Below, piece by piece: positions 1 to 10,499 of a stretch of 64,000 nt of DNA. The stretch is from NCBI RefSeq assembly GCF_018812025.1, contig NC_063061.1:31940509-32004508 (forward strand), read 5' to 3'. This DNA is from Megalobrama amblycephala. Its lineage: Eukaryota; Chordata; Actinopteri; Cypriniformes; Xenocyprididae. The stretch's first letter is position 1, and every line of letters starts with the position of its first letter. Made by a program: the position numbers and the translations under genes. The notes below the pieces were generated by a model, which did not search any database, had not been told where the DNA came from, and saw only the letters and a program-made list of their open reading frames with translations.

Positions 1-1130
1 ATTTGGTCGGCTCTGAGGAGCTTCCTTGTCAGTTCACTTGTTGGCACAGTCTGGTATACCTTACAGTTGCTGTAAGCCATCTGTTACTAAGATCGTTGGC
101 CCACCTTAGGCCTTCCTTTTTAGTTGACTGGTTGGCTCAGTCTGCGAGTGTATATTTACAATGGCCGAATGCCACTTGTCACTAGGATAGTAGGCCCTAT
201 GGGCCTCTTTCTTGGCTGACCTGTTGTGCGGGGTGCTTAGAATCTGACCACTTCAGGAGCACGCTTGAACCTGAGAGAACAGGCCACTTCAGGCCTGTTT
301 GCGTCAGGAAACAGCGTTTGTGTATCTCTTCTGAGGAAGTTTTGATACTCTGCTCTTTGGTGGTCTAGATTTGCCAATCGGGCTGCTGCCTCTTTTTTCT
401 GATTTGGTCTGCTCCGAGGAGCTTCCTTTTCAGTTTACTTGTTGGCACAGTCTGGTATACAGCCACCTGTTACTAAGATCGTTGGCCCTTCTTAGGCCTT
501 CCTTTTTAGTTGACTGGTTGGCTCAGTTTGTGACCACTTTAAGAGCACGCCTGACCTGAGCGAACAGGCCGCTTCAGGCCTGTTTGCGTCAGGAAGCAGC
601 GTTTGTGTATCTCTTCTGAGGAAGTTTTTATATACTGCTCTTTGGTGGTCTAGATTTGGCAGCCACGTGCTTGTCTGCAAGCTGTTGCCATGTGCGGCGT
701 GAATGGGTAGGCCCTCTTCAGCCTCCTTTCTTGTCCCCGTGATGGCACGGTGTGTGTTTCTAGTGTTCCAATCGGGCTGCTGCCTCTTGTTTCTGATTTG
801 GTCGGCTCCCAGGAGCTTCCTTTTTCAGTTTACTTGTTGGCACAGTCTGGTATACATTACAGTTGCTTGTAAAGCCACCTGTTACTAGGATCGTTGGCCC
901 TCATGAGGCCTTCCTTTTTAGTTGACTGGTTGGCTCAGTTTGCGACCACCTTAAGAGCACGCCTGACCTGAGCGAACAGGCCACTTCAGGCCTGTTTTGC
1001 ATCAGGAAGCAGCGTCTGTGTATCTCTTCTGAGGAAGTTTTATACACTGCTCTTTGGTGATCTAGATGTGGCAGCCACTTGCTGATGCCAGATGTATACT
1101 AAGGTAGGGCCTCCTTCTCGGCCTCCGGTG
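1..1130. repeat. Three imperfect ~400-bp tandem units
   Basis: Units begin with ATTTGGTCGGCTC-like sequence at about 1, 402 and 797. Each carries a CTTGTTGGCACAGTCTGGTATA block, a TTAGTTGACTGGTTGGCTCAG block and a CTTCAGGCCTGTTT...TCTGAGGAAGTTTT block. The units differ by indels; the first has roughly 110 extra bases before its CTTCAGGCC block. The short open frames here are not gene-like and change between copies. The array appears to be non-coding 3' sequence of the DIRS element it adjoins. Confidence 0.7.
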
Positions 1131-2170
1131 TAGTATTTGGAGTTCAGCTAGAGTACTCTTCTCGCTGTAGGAATGGTGTAGGTTTTCTGAGTACTCTGAG
1201 TGGTTAGCCCCTCAGTAGACTGTAGTGAACCTTACTGAGGTTAGGTTTTCTTACTACATCTGTCTCACTGAGCCTATGAGAATATGCTAGTTGAGCTCCA
1301 GCCACCTAGATGTCTAAGGTGGATCTTTTTATGCTCCTAGTAAAGGCCAATGGACTTAAGCCATATGTTTAAAGGTTTTTAGGCCTTATAGGCCACCTTT
1401 CTCAACATATGGTATATGTTGATGTGTTTTTTGATCTGAGGATCTTTACACACGCCGTTGGCCATAGGGTCCGGATGGTAGTTAACCTCCTTCGTGTCGG
1501 TTAGTATCATTTCTGGTGCCTAAGAACACTGCCATGAGCTGATGCCACGCATTTGTCGAGGTGACAGGCCTGTATAGGCCTTCTTTGGTGAAGTTCCCTG
1601 TATAGGCCTTCTTTCGTATGTGGTACTTCTCTTGCTGAAAGAGTAAAAGGTGCTTTTACAGAGTACACTACTTGGGTAGTGTGTCATGCAACCGAACGAA
1701 GTGTTCTGTCTGCTCCAGAACATAACAGATGTTCGGGGTGGCTCCTCTAGGCCACCTTCTGAATATTCTGCTATTTCATATCCATTTTTTGTCATGCTGT
1801 AGGCCCCTCTTTGGCCTCCATGATTGTTTGCCCATTGCATGGTCTACCTGTTAGGCGAGCTTTGTACTTCCCTTTGGGTTGTGTACGTAATAGTGCTTAG
1901 CTCCCTAAGCTGATCACGGTGATTGGTTCTGTTCAGGCCTCCTCCTGAGTTTCAGCCCATTAGACTGGTTTGCGCTCCCCTGAGGAATCAGGTGTTTAGC
2001 GCACAGCCTCCTTAGTGCGTTAATCAGGCACTAAGAAGATCCTAGGTGAGCGGAATACACTTCCCTCGATATGAGGGTTCATAGCACTCAAGCTGAGTTC
2101 TGCTCTCCGGGATGCCCGTCTCTACGCACGGGTTTGAGTTGTATATTGTTCCCCATTGCATCATCGAACG
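1130..2170. other. Gene-free stretch of DIRS 3' region
   Basis: No coding sequence is recognised. Short pieces such as GGCCTTATAGGCCACC recur with changes (TAGGCC and GGCCTCC motifs), suggesting further decayed repeat units of the same non-coding region. Confidence 0.4.
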
Positions 2171-2479
2171 CAGAGTAGAAGTTTCCTTTGAAAGGGAACG
2201 TCTCAGGTTACGTATGTAACCATAGTTCCCTGAGAACAGGGAACGAGACTCTGTGTTTCTGTACCATGCTTAGGGCTGTCTGCGGAACAGTCCCTCAAAG
2301 ACGATGAATACTGACTGCTTCCATAGGCGCGCCTTTATACTTCCGGGTCGCGCCATGTGACTGTCGCCGGCCAATAGGATTGGAGTTTTTGGTAGTGAGG
2401 TTTCGAAACACCAGGTCAGTTATGCCAGCAGGTTTTTTTTATGTGCCTGACACTACCTCTCGAAATAAACCAACATCCC

Positions 2480-2745
2480 AGAGTTATTCAGTTACTCTAA
2501 CAGTACACTGACTTAATCTGCTGTGAGAGAACTGATGATGATGAGCACGAGCAGCAGAGCAGCTGATATGAGTGCGCGTGCGCAGCGTACACGAACGAAC
2601 GTACACGGCCTGTCACCGTTCTCGTTCTCGAGTCAAGAATCGGTTGCAGCGGTTTTCCGGATCCATCAGTACACAACCGAGAACTGCTTCTTTCGGACAT
2701 GTCCGATTTGAGAACCGGTGAGATGATGATACTGCGCATGCGTGT
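2480..2745. repeat. Interspersed repeat, copy 1
   Basis: It contains GTTCTCGTTCTCGAGTCAAG, a CGGTTGCAG block, an ACAACCGAGAAC block, CTTCTTTCGGA and ATGATACTGCGCATGCGTG. The same blocks recur in the same order at 6530-6745. They resemble internal parts of the fish repeat whose terminal piece (CCGAACTTCCCATCACT) lies at 7148-7164. No protein is encoded. Confidence 0.55.
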
Positions 2746-3123
2746 AATTTTTCAAGAGAACGAAAAGCACGTTAGTCAAGTTTTGTTGAACAACGGACAG
2801 TGTAATAGTATAAAACATACTGAAAATATGTTTATGACTTAATTCAAAATGCAAAACGTTTATTGTGCTTTTCCAAACACACCATAGCAGATTAATAGCA
2901 TAAAATACTGTACATAATACTGTACATAATAAACTACATGCCAACATGAACATAATATTTTGTACACAGATTCAAACTAATGTTCAGAAATAGTTCTACA
3001 AATTTATTTTTCAAAAATAATGTTATTTAAAAAGCAATATAGTGAAAGTTGTGCAGTTGTGCTTTCAAGTTAATTTTTTTTAAAGATTGGAAACAATTAA
3101 TTAGATTCATCAAACTAAACAAC

Positions 3124-3156
3124 GAGCTGGGCCCACAAAGCCTGTGGGCCCAGCTC
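3124..3156. other. Perfect 14-bp hairpin
   Basis: GAGCTGGGCCCACA (3124-3137) is followed by the five-base loop AAGCC and the exact reverse complement TGTGGGCCCAGCTC (3143-3156). It lies near the 5' limit of the LINE. Function unknown. Confidence 0.7.
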
Positions 3157-3271
3157 AACCTCCCCCTCCTCCTGCGAGAGCTCTTCGGCCCCTGCCACAA
3201 CACCAGGGCCCTCACCCTCCTTCATCTGTTCTAGGTGAATCAAAACAACCGATAACAGCTCTCAGTGATGT

Positions 3272-6217
3272 GTGTCGGGTCCCCGCTATGATAACAGTGA
3301 CTTTATCAAATGTTTACAGAACAAGCGGGAACCCAGTGTGCCTGTAGCTTTCTCTATTTCTGTTTTATTACGTTATAGAAAGCCTAAGGCCTTTTCAAAC
3401 CGTTTGGCAAACCCATTTAATCTGCTACCTATTACACGTCAAACTAAGACTACTGTAGAGACAGAAAGTAAGACTGTTAAGTTAGCACTTCTAAACATAC
3501 GCTCACTTAAAAATAAATCACTTCTAGTTAATGACTTAATAACCACAAACAACCTAGATTTTATGCTTCTAAATGAAACATGGCTTGAAGACAGCTGCAG
3601 TGCAACAATCCTGAATGAAACAGCCCCTCCTAACTTTACTTTTATGAGTGTCTGCAGAGCTGTTAGGAGAGGTGGAGGTGTTGCTGCTCTATTTAAAGAA
3701 GTCTATCAATGCAAGCAAGTGTCATTTGGTGATTACTTGTCTTTCGAATACTTGGGTATTGTATTAAAAGGTGCTCCTCGCATTTTACTTATAGTTATCT
3801 ACAGGCCTCCAAAATACTCTCCAGCCTTTGTGGAGGACTTTACAGAACTGTTATCAGCAATTTCCTCAGAGTTTGACTGTTTTGCTATTACTGGGGACTT
3901 TAACATCCACATAGAAAATGCAGAATCCAATATGGCAAAAGAAATCATAACCGTTTTGAATACTTTTGATCTGACTCAGCATGTACATGGACCTACACAC
4001 AATCGTGGACACACTCTAGATTTAATTATCAGTAAGGGTCTAAACATTTCATCCACTGTTGAAGCTAGATCTGTCTCGGTCAAAAAGCGATGCTTAAATG
4101 AGAACACTAGTGCACTGTTTATGAAGGCTATATCTTTAACACCAAGCATATCTGCAGACTCTGTTGATTTTCTCCTTGATTCTTTTAACTCAAAAGTACA
4201 GAATGTTATTGATAACATTGCTCCTGTGAAAGTCAGGAAGAAAAGTGGCAGACAAAAAACACCGTGGAGAAACTCAACAGCAGTGCAAAATATGAAAAGA
4301 CTATGCAGAAAAGCTGAGCGCATGTGGCGAAAGACAAAACTTGAAATCCATTATAACATCTATAAAGATATTCTTCATGCTTTCAATGTGGAATTAGGCA
4401 AAGCTAGACAGACCTTCTTCTCAAATATTATAAACAGAAACTTAAACAACACCCGCACTCTTTTTTGCTACAGTAGAGAGACTAACAAACCCCCCAAGTC
4501 AGATTCCCAGTGAAATGCTCTCAGACAGCAAATGTTGTGAGTTTGCTTCCTTCTTCTCTGAGAAAATTAATAATATCAGAAAGGCGATCAGCACATCCTT
4601 GAGCTGCACTGGGGTAAAACAGATCAGATCACAACCTCAGAAAGTAGCTATTATGTCTGATTTCGAAGCAATTGATGGTAAAATTTTGGAAGAAACAGTA
4701 CAGCACCTTAAAACATCAACCTGCACCCTTGACACACTTCCCACATCTTTTTTCAAAAGAGTGTTTAACTGTTTAGAAGCAGATCTCCTAGAAGTGGTAA
4801 ATGCCTCACTTCTCTCTGGGACTTTTCCAAAATCCCTGAAAACTGCAGTTGTTAAGCCCTCCTGAAAAAGAGCAATCTGGATAACACCATATTGAGCAAC
4901 TACAGGCCAATCTCAAATCTTCCTTTCATAGGCAAGATCATTGAAAAAGTTGTTTTCAATCAGCTGAACAAGTTCTTAAGCTTGAATGGATACATTGATA
5001 ACTTTCAATCTGGTTTCCGACAGCATCACAGCACAGAGACAGCACTCATAAAGATAATAAATGATATTCGCCTAAACACAGATTCAGGTAAATTATCAGT
5101 GCTGGTTCTACTTGACCTCAGTGCTGCGTTTGACACTGTCGATCACAACATTCTTCTTGACAGGCTCGAAAACTGGGTTGGGCTTTCTGGGATGGTCCTT
5201 AAATGGTTCAGGTCATACTTAGAAGGGAGAGGTTATTATGTGAGTATCGGTGACCATAAGTCTGAGTGGACATCCATGACATGCGGAGTCCCTCAAGGTT
5301 CAATACTTGCACCCCTCCTGTTCAACCTATATATGCTGCCACTGAGCCAAATAATGAGAAAGAACCAAATTGCATATCACAGCTATGCAGATGACACCCA
5401 GATTTACCTAGCCCTCTCACCTAATGACTATAGCCCCATTGACTCCCTGTGCCAATGCATTGATGAAATTAAAAATTGGATGTGCCTAAACTTTCTTCAG
5501 TTAAACAAAGACAAAACTGAAGTCATTGCGTTTGGAAACAAAGATGAAGTTCTCAAAGTGAACATGTACCTTCACTCTAGGGGTCAAACAACTAAAAATC
5601 AAGTCAGGAATCTTGGTGTAATTTTGGAGTCAGACCTGAGTTTCAGTAGCCATGTAAAGACAATAACTAAATCAGCATATTATCATCTCAAAAATATTGC
5701 AAGAATTAGATGCTTTGTCTCCAGTCAAGACTTAGAGAAACTTGTTCATGCTTTCATCACCAGCAGGGTGGATTATTGTAATGGGCTCCTCACTGGTCTT
5801 CCCAAAAAGACCATAAGACAGCTGCAGCTCATACAGAATGCTGCTGCCAGGATTCTGAGCAGAACCCGAAAACATGAACACATCACACCAGTCCTCAGGT
5901 CCTTGCACTGGCTTCCAGTTGCATTTAGAATTGATTTTAAAGTTCTGTTACTTGTTTATAAATCACTCAATGGCCTAGGACCTCAATACATTGCAGATAT
6001 GCTCATAGAATATAAACCTAACAGATCACTCAGATCATCAGGATCAACTCACTTAGAAATACCAAGGGTTCACTCAAAGCAGGGAGAGTCTGCTTTTAGC
6101 TGTTATGCCAGCCGCAGCTGGAACCAGCTTCCAGAAGAGATCAGGTGTGCTCCTACAGTAGCCACATTCAAATCCAGACTCAAAACACATCTTTTTACCT
6201 ATGCATTTGTTGATTGA
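3272..6217 (+). pseudogene. LINE ORF2: endonuclease-reverse transcriptase, two frameshifts
   Basis: The protein would nick target DNA and reverse-transcribe the LINE RNA at the nick. The endonuclease half (3272-4513) shows LNIRSLKNK near its start, LLNETWL, VIYRPP, TGDFNIH and HTLDLII, in the order usual for AP-type endonucleases. The RT half (4515-6217) shows NYRPISNLPF, DLSAAFDTVDH, GVPQGSILAPLLF and the catalytic YADD of SYADDTQIYL near 5383, then the usual C-terminal HWLPV...WNQLPEEIR region. The frame is broken twice: at the C-run near 4488-4513 and near 4865-4872. Each looks like a one-base change, since the next frame continues the expected protein at once. No in-frame stops lie within the three segments. 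Either a recently dead copy or sequencing errors would explain this. Confidence 0.85.
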
Positions 6218-6529
6218 GCACTGTGCTACGTCCGAACTGTTTGCATCCTATTTTAATTTTTTTTTCCTGTTTTTATTTCATTTTTAATGTATTTTATATC
6301 TTTTATGTATCATCACTGTTATTTCTATTCATGTTCTATTTTATTCTTCTTCTTTATGTAAAGCACTTTGAATTACCATTGTGTATGAAATGTGCTATAC
6401 AAATAAAATTGCCTTGCCTTGCCTTGCCTAAACATTTATTTGTTTCATAAATAATCCATGGACAGCTTATTTAATTTCTAAACAAGGTGATATAAAGATT
6501 AAAAATGATGTAATCCAACTACACAGAGA

Positions 6530-6745
6530 GCAAACAAGCGACTCCTTTTGAATCGCTCTTGCGGTTCTCGATTCTCAATCTCGTTCTCGAGTAGAATCGG
6601 TTGCAGTTGTTTTTTTGGATCAGTCCACAACCGAGAACCGCTTCTTTCGGATGTGTCCGATTTGAGAACCGATGAGCTGATGATACTGCGCATGTGTGAT
6701 TCAGCGTGTGATCTGAAGCTACAGAACAGTAATGACTGTCAGAGC
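6530..6745. repeat. Interspersed repeat, copy 2
   Basis: This is the second copy of the repeat at 2480-2745, sharing the CTCGTTCTCGAGTA, CGGTTGCAG, ACAACCGAGAACCGCTTCTT and ATGATACTGCGCATG blocks with small indels. The two copies flank the LINE in the same orientation. Confidence 0.6.
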
Positions 6746-7064
6746 AATGGTTAACTATGACAACTGATGCTATGAGAGGGCCAATCTGGCGAAACGTAAG
6801 TTTATTTAATTACAAATAAATCGGAAGAGGATCATGCTCTGATGAAGACTAATTTATTCACTTTATAACTGTAAAACTTTGTTTGCACATCACTGCCTGT
6901 ATGTGTTTGGATGCTTTAGATGCAAAACTAAATTGTAAGAAACGCTTCAGATTATAATGTTTTAGTTGACTGATGTTATGATTACTAACTTTATATATTT
7001 GAATGTGTTAAGTCACTTGTTTTTTCATCCCAGCCCGCGATAGACAACGTCATGCAAGCTGAAC

Positions 7065-7170
7065 CAGTAAAAGAACCAGTGAACCTATTTTTTTCAGCCG
7101 GTTTATTGAATCGAACTGTCCGAAAGAACCGGTTCGCGGAAAATAACCGAACTTCCCATCACTATGCTGG
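7065..7170. repeat. Terminal fragment of a 'GATGGGAAGTTCGG' fish repeat
   Basis: The segment has AAAGAACCAGTGAACC, then GAACCGGTTCGCGG and ends CCGAACTTCCCATCACT. Read in reverse this is the familiar fish transposon end AGTGATGGGAAGTTCGG. It may be the far end of the element represented at 6530-6745. Class not decided here. Confidence 0.5.
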
Positions 7171-7280
7171 AGCAAACAAATCTCAGCATATAGTAAAGTA
7201 AAGCATTAAGTGTCTATATAATTATTACTTAGTACTATATAAGTACAAGTACATTTATAGTATTTATAACTCTTTTTTTC

Positions 7281-8083
7281 AGGTTTCTCGCCACTGGGGA
7301 CTCATTCAGGACCATCGCCAGCAGCTTCCGGGTTGGTGTCTCCACAGTCTGCAGCATCATCCCCACTGTGGTCACTGCCTTCTGGGACTGCCTGGTGGGG
7401 GAGTTTATGGCTGTGCCCTCCACAGATGACTGGAGGTCCATTTGCGGAGGACTTCCATCAGCGGTGGAACTTCCCGCTCTGCTGTGGAGCACTAGACGGC
7501 AAACACGTCGTTCTAAAGGCACCCCCCAACTCAGGATCCCAGTTCCACAACTGTAAGGGAACTTTTACTATAGTTCTCTTTGCGGTTGTGGATGCACACA
7601 ATTGCTTCTGGGTGATTGATGTTGGGGGATACGGCAGGACGAAGCGATGGTGGGATACTGGTCAACTCCGCCTTTAGTTAGGCACTTCGTAGCGGCACAC
7701 TCCATCTGCCACCTGACCATCCAATACCCAGAGTGGACCACAGAGGACCCCAGCCCCATGTCTTTGTTGCAGATGAGGCCTTCCCACTGCGAAGAAACCT
7801 GATGCGGCCATTCCCTGGGCGTGTCCTTCCCAGAGAGAAGCGCATCTTCAGTTACCGCCTCTCCCGAGCCCGGCTGGTGGTGGAGGATGCCTTTGGGATG
7901 CTGTCTGCGCAGTGGAGGCTGTACCGCTGCCTGATTGAGGTCCACCCTGAAGTTGCAGAGAAATGTGTGAAGGCAACATGTGTTCTCCACAATTTAATAA
8001 GGTCCTCAGCAGCGAGACTGGCACCTGCAGTGAGGGAAGTTGTGGCCACCGCTGCCAGGTCTGGGACGGGTTGCAGCCAATAA
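7281..8083 (+). pseudogene. PIF/Harbinger transposase (HARBI1-like), frameshifted
   Basis: The sequence matches DDE transposases of the Harbinger superfamily, which cut and paste DNA at 3-bp TTA/TAA sites. Readable pieces in order are FLATGDSFRTIASSFRVGVS (helix-turn-helix-like N part), CGALDGKHV (first catalytic Asp), LFAVVDAHNCFWVIDVGGYG, PHVFVADEAFPL (second Asp region), NLMRPFPG and SYRLSRARLVVEDAFGML (catalytic Glu region). They lie in at least three frames: 7283-7440, 7440-7677 and 7700-8030. The segment after GGYGR that normally carries the next acidic motif is damaged. A TTTTTTTCAG acceptor-like site precedes 7283, so a first exon may be missing. It cannot encode an active enzyme. Confidence 0.85.
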
Positions 8084-8975
8084 CTCCTCCAGAGAGGCAC
8101 TCTGGGTGAAAGACACCTTTATTGCCCACTTTTCTGCGGAGGGAGCAGTCTCATGGCAGACCACTGAATATGACTCTTTTAAGAGCCACCCACAAAACCA
8201 CAAAGAGCTTGACTATCTATATATAGTTATATCTCTTTTATAAACATACCTTGAGTTGTAATGTGCTTGTTCTCCTGTGTTTTCCCTGTTTGCAGGTAAT
8301 GGCTGCACCTCAACTCACTTCCAATGTGACTCTGCTGTTGCCTCGGTTCCAGGCCTCATCAGCTCCATCACAACATGCACATTTATTTATTTCCTGAGTC
8401 ATAACTGTCACATAACTAACTTTTGCTGAGTGGCAGGTTGTCCACAACAGTTCATAAGGTGAAGTGATTAAAACATGATAAATAGTATAACTTTACATAA
8501 TTTTTTGCACGGGTCTGTTTAAAAAGAAACAATTATTTGTTGTCTTGCTATACTGTGTTTTTGCAATATGACATATGACAAATAAACAAATGTTTGCCAT
8601 AAGTAATCTAATCTTACTGAATAAATAAAATTACTTTTTTTTTAAAAAAAAAATCAGACTGGAATATGAAAATAATAATGTTTCCTGTGAGAAATATAAT
8701 GGTTTACTCTGTTGTGTAACACACCAAACCTTTGGTCACTACAAATATAGAATTAATAAAAACATAAAAATGACAAATTAACATTAATGAATATTATTAA
8801 TAATATTAATAACTTTAATAATATAAAAATAACAATTGAACTATTTACATGTGAAACAGGAATAAAAAGGACCATGCATTGGAAGAGGGATGATGGAATA
8901 GTGAGTGACACAAATGAAAGAGAAGAAAGGAGACAAAGTCTGTTTCATTCCCTGCAGAGATTGCTGCCTCATTTA
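8084..8975. other. AT-rich stretch without gene
   Basis: No coding sequence is recognised. The stretch contains several T/A homopolymer runs (around 8636-8653) and an ATTAATAATATTAATAA tract (8790-8830). It separates the convergent Harbinger transposase and its partner gene, so it is probably the middle of that transposon. An A-run of about 22 bases is at 8976-8997. Confidence 0.4.
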
Positions 8976-8998
8976 ATAAAAAAAAAAAAAAAAAAAAC

Positions 8999-9530
8999 TC
9001 TGTAGGCTCCAATGTCTCCAAATTAAGCAGAACAGTGCTGCTTTCATAAATTAATTTATGAATTTGAAATTTGACGAATTCCTTCGTCTGAGGTGGCAAC
9101 TTCTGCAGGGACAGAAGCAGATTCAAAAGAAAATGCTCGTCCTCGGAGCAGGGAGGAGGTTGAGGCCTGGATTTCAGTGCTGCCAACAGCTCCTTCTCAA
9201 AATTAATAGGCTCCTCCCGGGGCCTTCTCCTCCTCCTCGTTGGTGGTACTGTAAAGAAAATGGTGCACTGAGAAGGTTGAAAGCTGAAACCTGATTTTAA
9301 GATGTTCACAGAAAAGGTTAACTGAAAACAAAACAAAATTGTAACATTTTTAGTATTAAAAATCTCAAATAAGCCTGGCAGTGCAAATGAGCAATAACTA
9401 TAAACTCTATTGAGCAGAAATGAATACTGTTTATTGGAAGCATGTCGGCAAATGAATAAACCTGTGGGTACAGCAGCTGCAGACGATGGGCCAGCCTGAG
9501 CAGGAGACCCAGGCTCACTGCCTTCCAAAA
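8999..9530 (-). pseudogene. Harbinger accessory protein (MADF-BESS/Myb-like), C-terminal exons
   Basis: Two minus-strand segments join in frame. One ends at 9462 with a donor after CCCACAG and reads SEPGSPAQAGPSSAAAVPT; the next starts at 9248 after CTTTACAG and reads VPPTRRRRRPREEP. The second exon continues through SEDEHFLLNLLLSLQKLP to FVKFQIHKLIYES, which has the spacing of a BESS motif. BESS follows a MADF/Myb-like DNA-binding domain in the second protein of Harbinger elements, the partner that carries transposase to DNA. The N-terminal DNA-binding exon is not recognisable, and the frame is closed by TGA just upstream (9532-9534), so the gene is partial. It faces the transposase tail to tail, which supports one transposon. 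Confidence 0.6.
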
Positions 9531-10440
9531 ATCAGCTGGCTCTGCCATGACAATAATACATATTTAATACAACACATTTGCACATTGCACTGGTTAGAGA
9601 GATCCTTTCGTTGTTCACCTAAAATATACACAATAGTTTTTCTGTGTGGCTACACTTGTCAACACACCTCCTGTCTCTGATAGCCCTGCTGCTGCTTCTG
9701 CCTGATCTGGGTGGTCATACCCTGCGGTCTGCTCATCCCTGTCCCTACTCTCCATATTCCCGCAGAGTACTTCCATCTTTTGGCTGACTCTGCTGCTGAC
9801 CCACTTCTTTTCTCTGTCTCCTTTCTCCTCTCTTTCAAATATGTGTCCCTCAGACTCTTCCATCTCTTTCTGCACAGATCCTCTGAATAAACACATCTCG
9901 TCAGTTGGAAACTAGTAGCAGCAATTTAGCTCAGTTATGCCAGACGGCTTTTGCTAGCTAGCAGGCGGGCTAGTATAAATGGCTACAATCATGCAAATCT
10001 GGTACAACTTACCAGATTGTCCGATTTCCGTCAGACGCGTGAACGCTCAATTTGCGCCGCGCCATTCTCATGTCAACGGCCGATTCGCGCCACGCTAGAC
10101 GCTTAATTCGTGCCACAGGACGTCTAGACGCGCTTTTACATTGACTCAACATGTAAATCAGATGCCCCAGATGCATTCAGTGTGAACACAGCATTACTCA
10201 AGCCACCCGATACCGGGAGGACAAACGCCCCAGACAACGTGTTCCTACCTGTGAATGGGCTGCAGATACGTCAGTCATGGGAAACTATACAACTACTCTC
10301 CCACATACTATAAAGGACCAAGCACCGAGTCTCTTCCACACGCCACTCAGCCTGCGGAACCAGAAAAGGCAGTACTTCCGTAATGTGATTCTCCCTACGG
10401 CAGATCCATATACTATACACCTTTAGCCATGATAGGCTCA
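9531..10440. other. Non-coding stretch, likely outer end of the Harbinger element
   Basis: No clear gene. At 10,165-10,195 there is CAGATGCATTCAGTGTGAAC followed by ACAGC, which resembles Harbinger-type terminal sequence; no matching inverted copy was found upstream of the transposase, so the left end is missing. 10,020-10,140 contains GCGCC/CGCGCC-rich sequence with TCTAGACG repeated three times in variants. Confidence 0.35.
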
Positions 10441-10499
10441 CTCAACAAACTGTAATGAACAAATAGACAGAAGCCAACACCCATACTGCCACATTTGGC

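Larger units (their letters stand above)
1..2395 (+). mobile_element. DIRS-type retrotransposon, 3' part only
   Basis: No coding frame remains. At 2170-2260 there is a block with a GAAAGGGAAC end, CTCAGGTTACGTATGTAACC and a GTTCCCT...AGGGAAC hairpin. This is the same order as in the internal complementary region of the complete DIRS element at 23.0-30.2 kb. It is followed by a short-promoter-like stretch (to about 2395) that matches the position of the right inverted repeat in that element. The expected right terminus after 2395 is not seen, so the element is cut there, and its coding part lies left of the window. DIRS elements encode gag, RT/RNase H and a tyrosine recombinase; none can be read here. 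The assignment rests on the shared terminal motifs. Confidence 0.6.
3050..6429 (+). mobile_element. L2/Rex1-type LINE retrotransposon
   Basis: This non-LTR element has an apurinic endonuclease domain followed by a reverse transcriptase, and ends in a short untranslated tail with an AAAGCACTTTGAATT block, a TGTGCTATACAAATAAAATT block and (TTGCC)n repeats at 6408-6429. That tail is characteristic of L2-like fish LINEs. It has no poly(A) tract. The left boundary is uncertain: coding-like sequence starts near 3120 and no separate ORF1 protein is recognised. It lies between the two copies of the 2480/6530 repeat. Clade assignment (L2, Rex1 or a close CR1-group relative) is from general resemblance. 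Confidence 0.85.

Noticed and set aside
8845..9247. The 227-codon minus frame taken as one protein to 8,845
   Set aside because: It reads through a T-run as poly-Phe and crosses an intron-like stretch (9,249-9,461); only the BESS-like segment and the piece before the donor look real.
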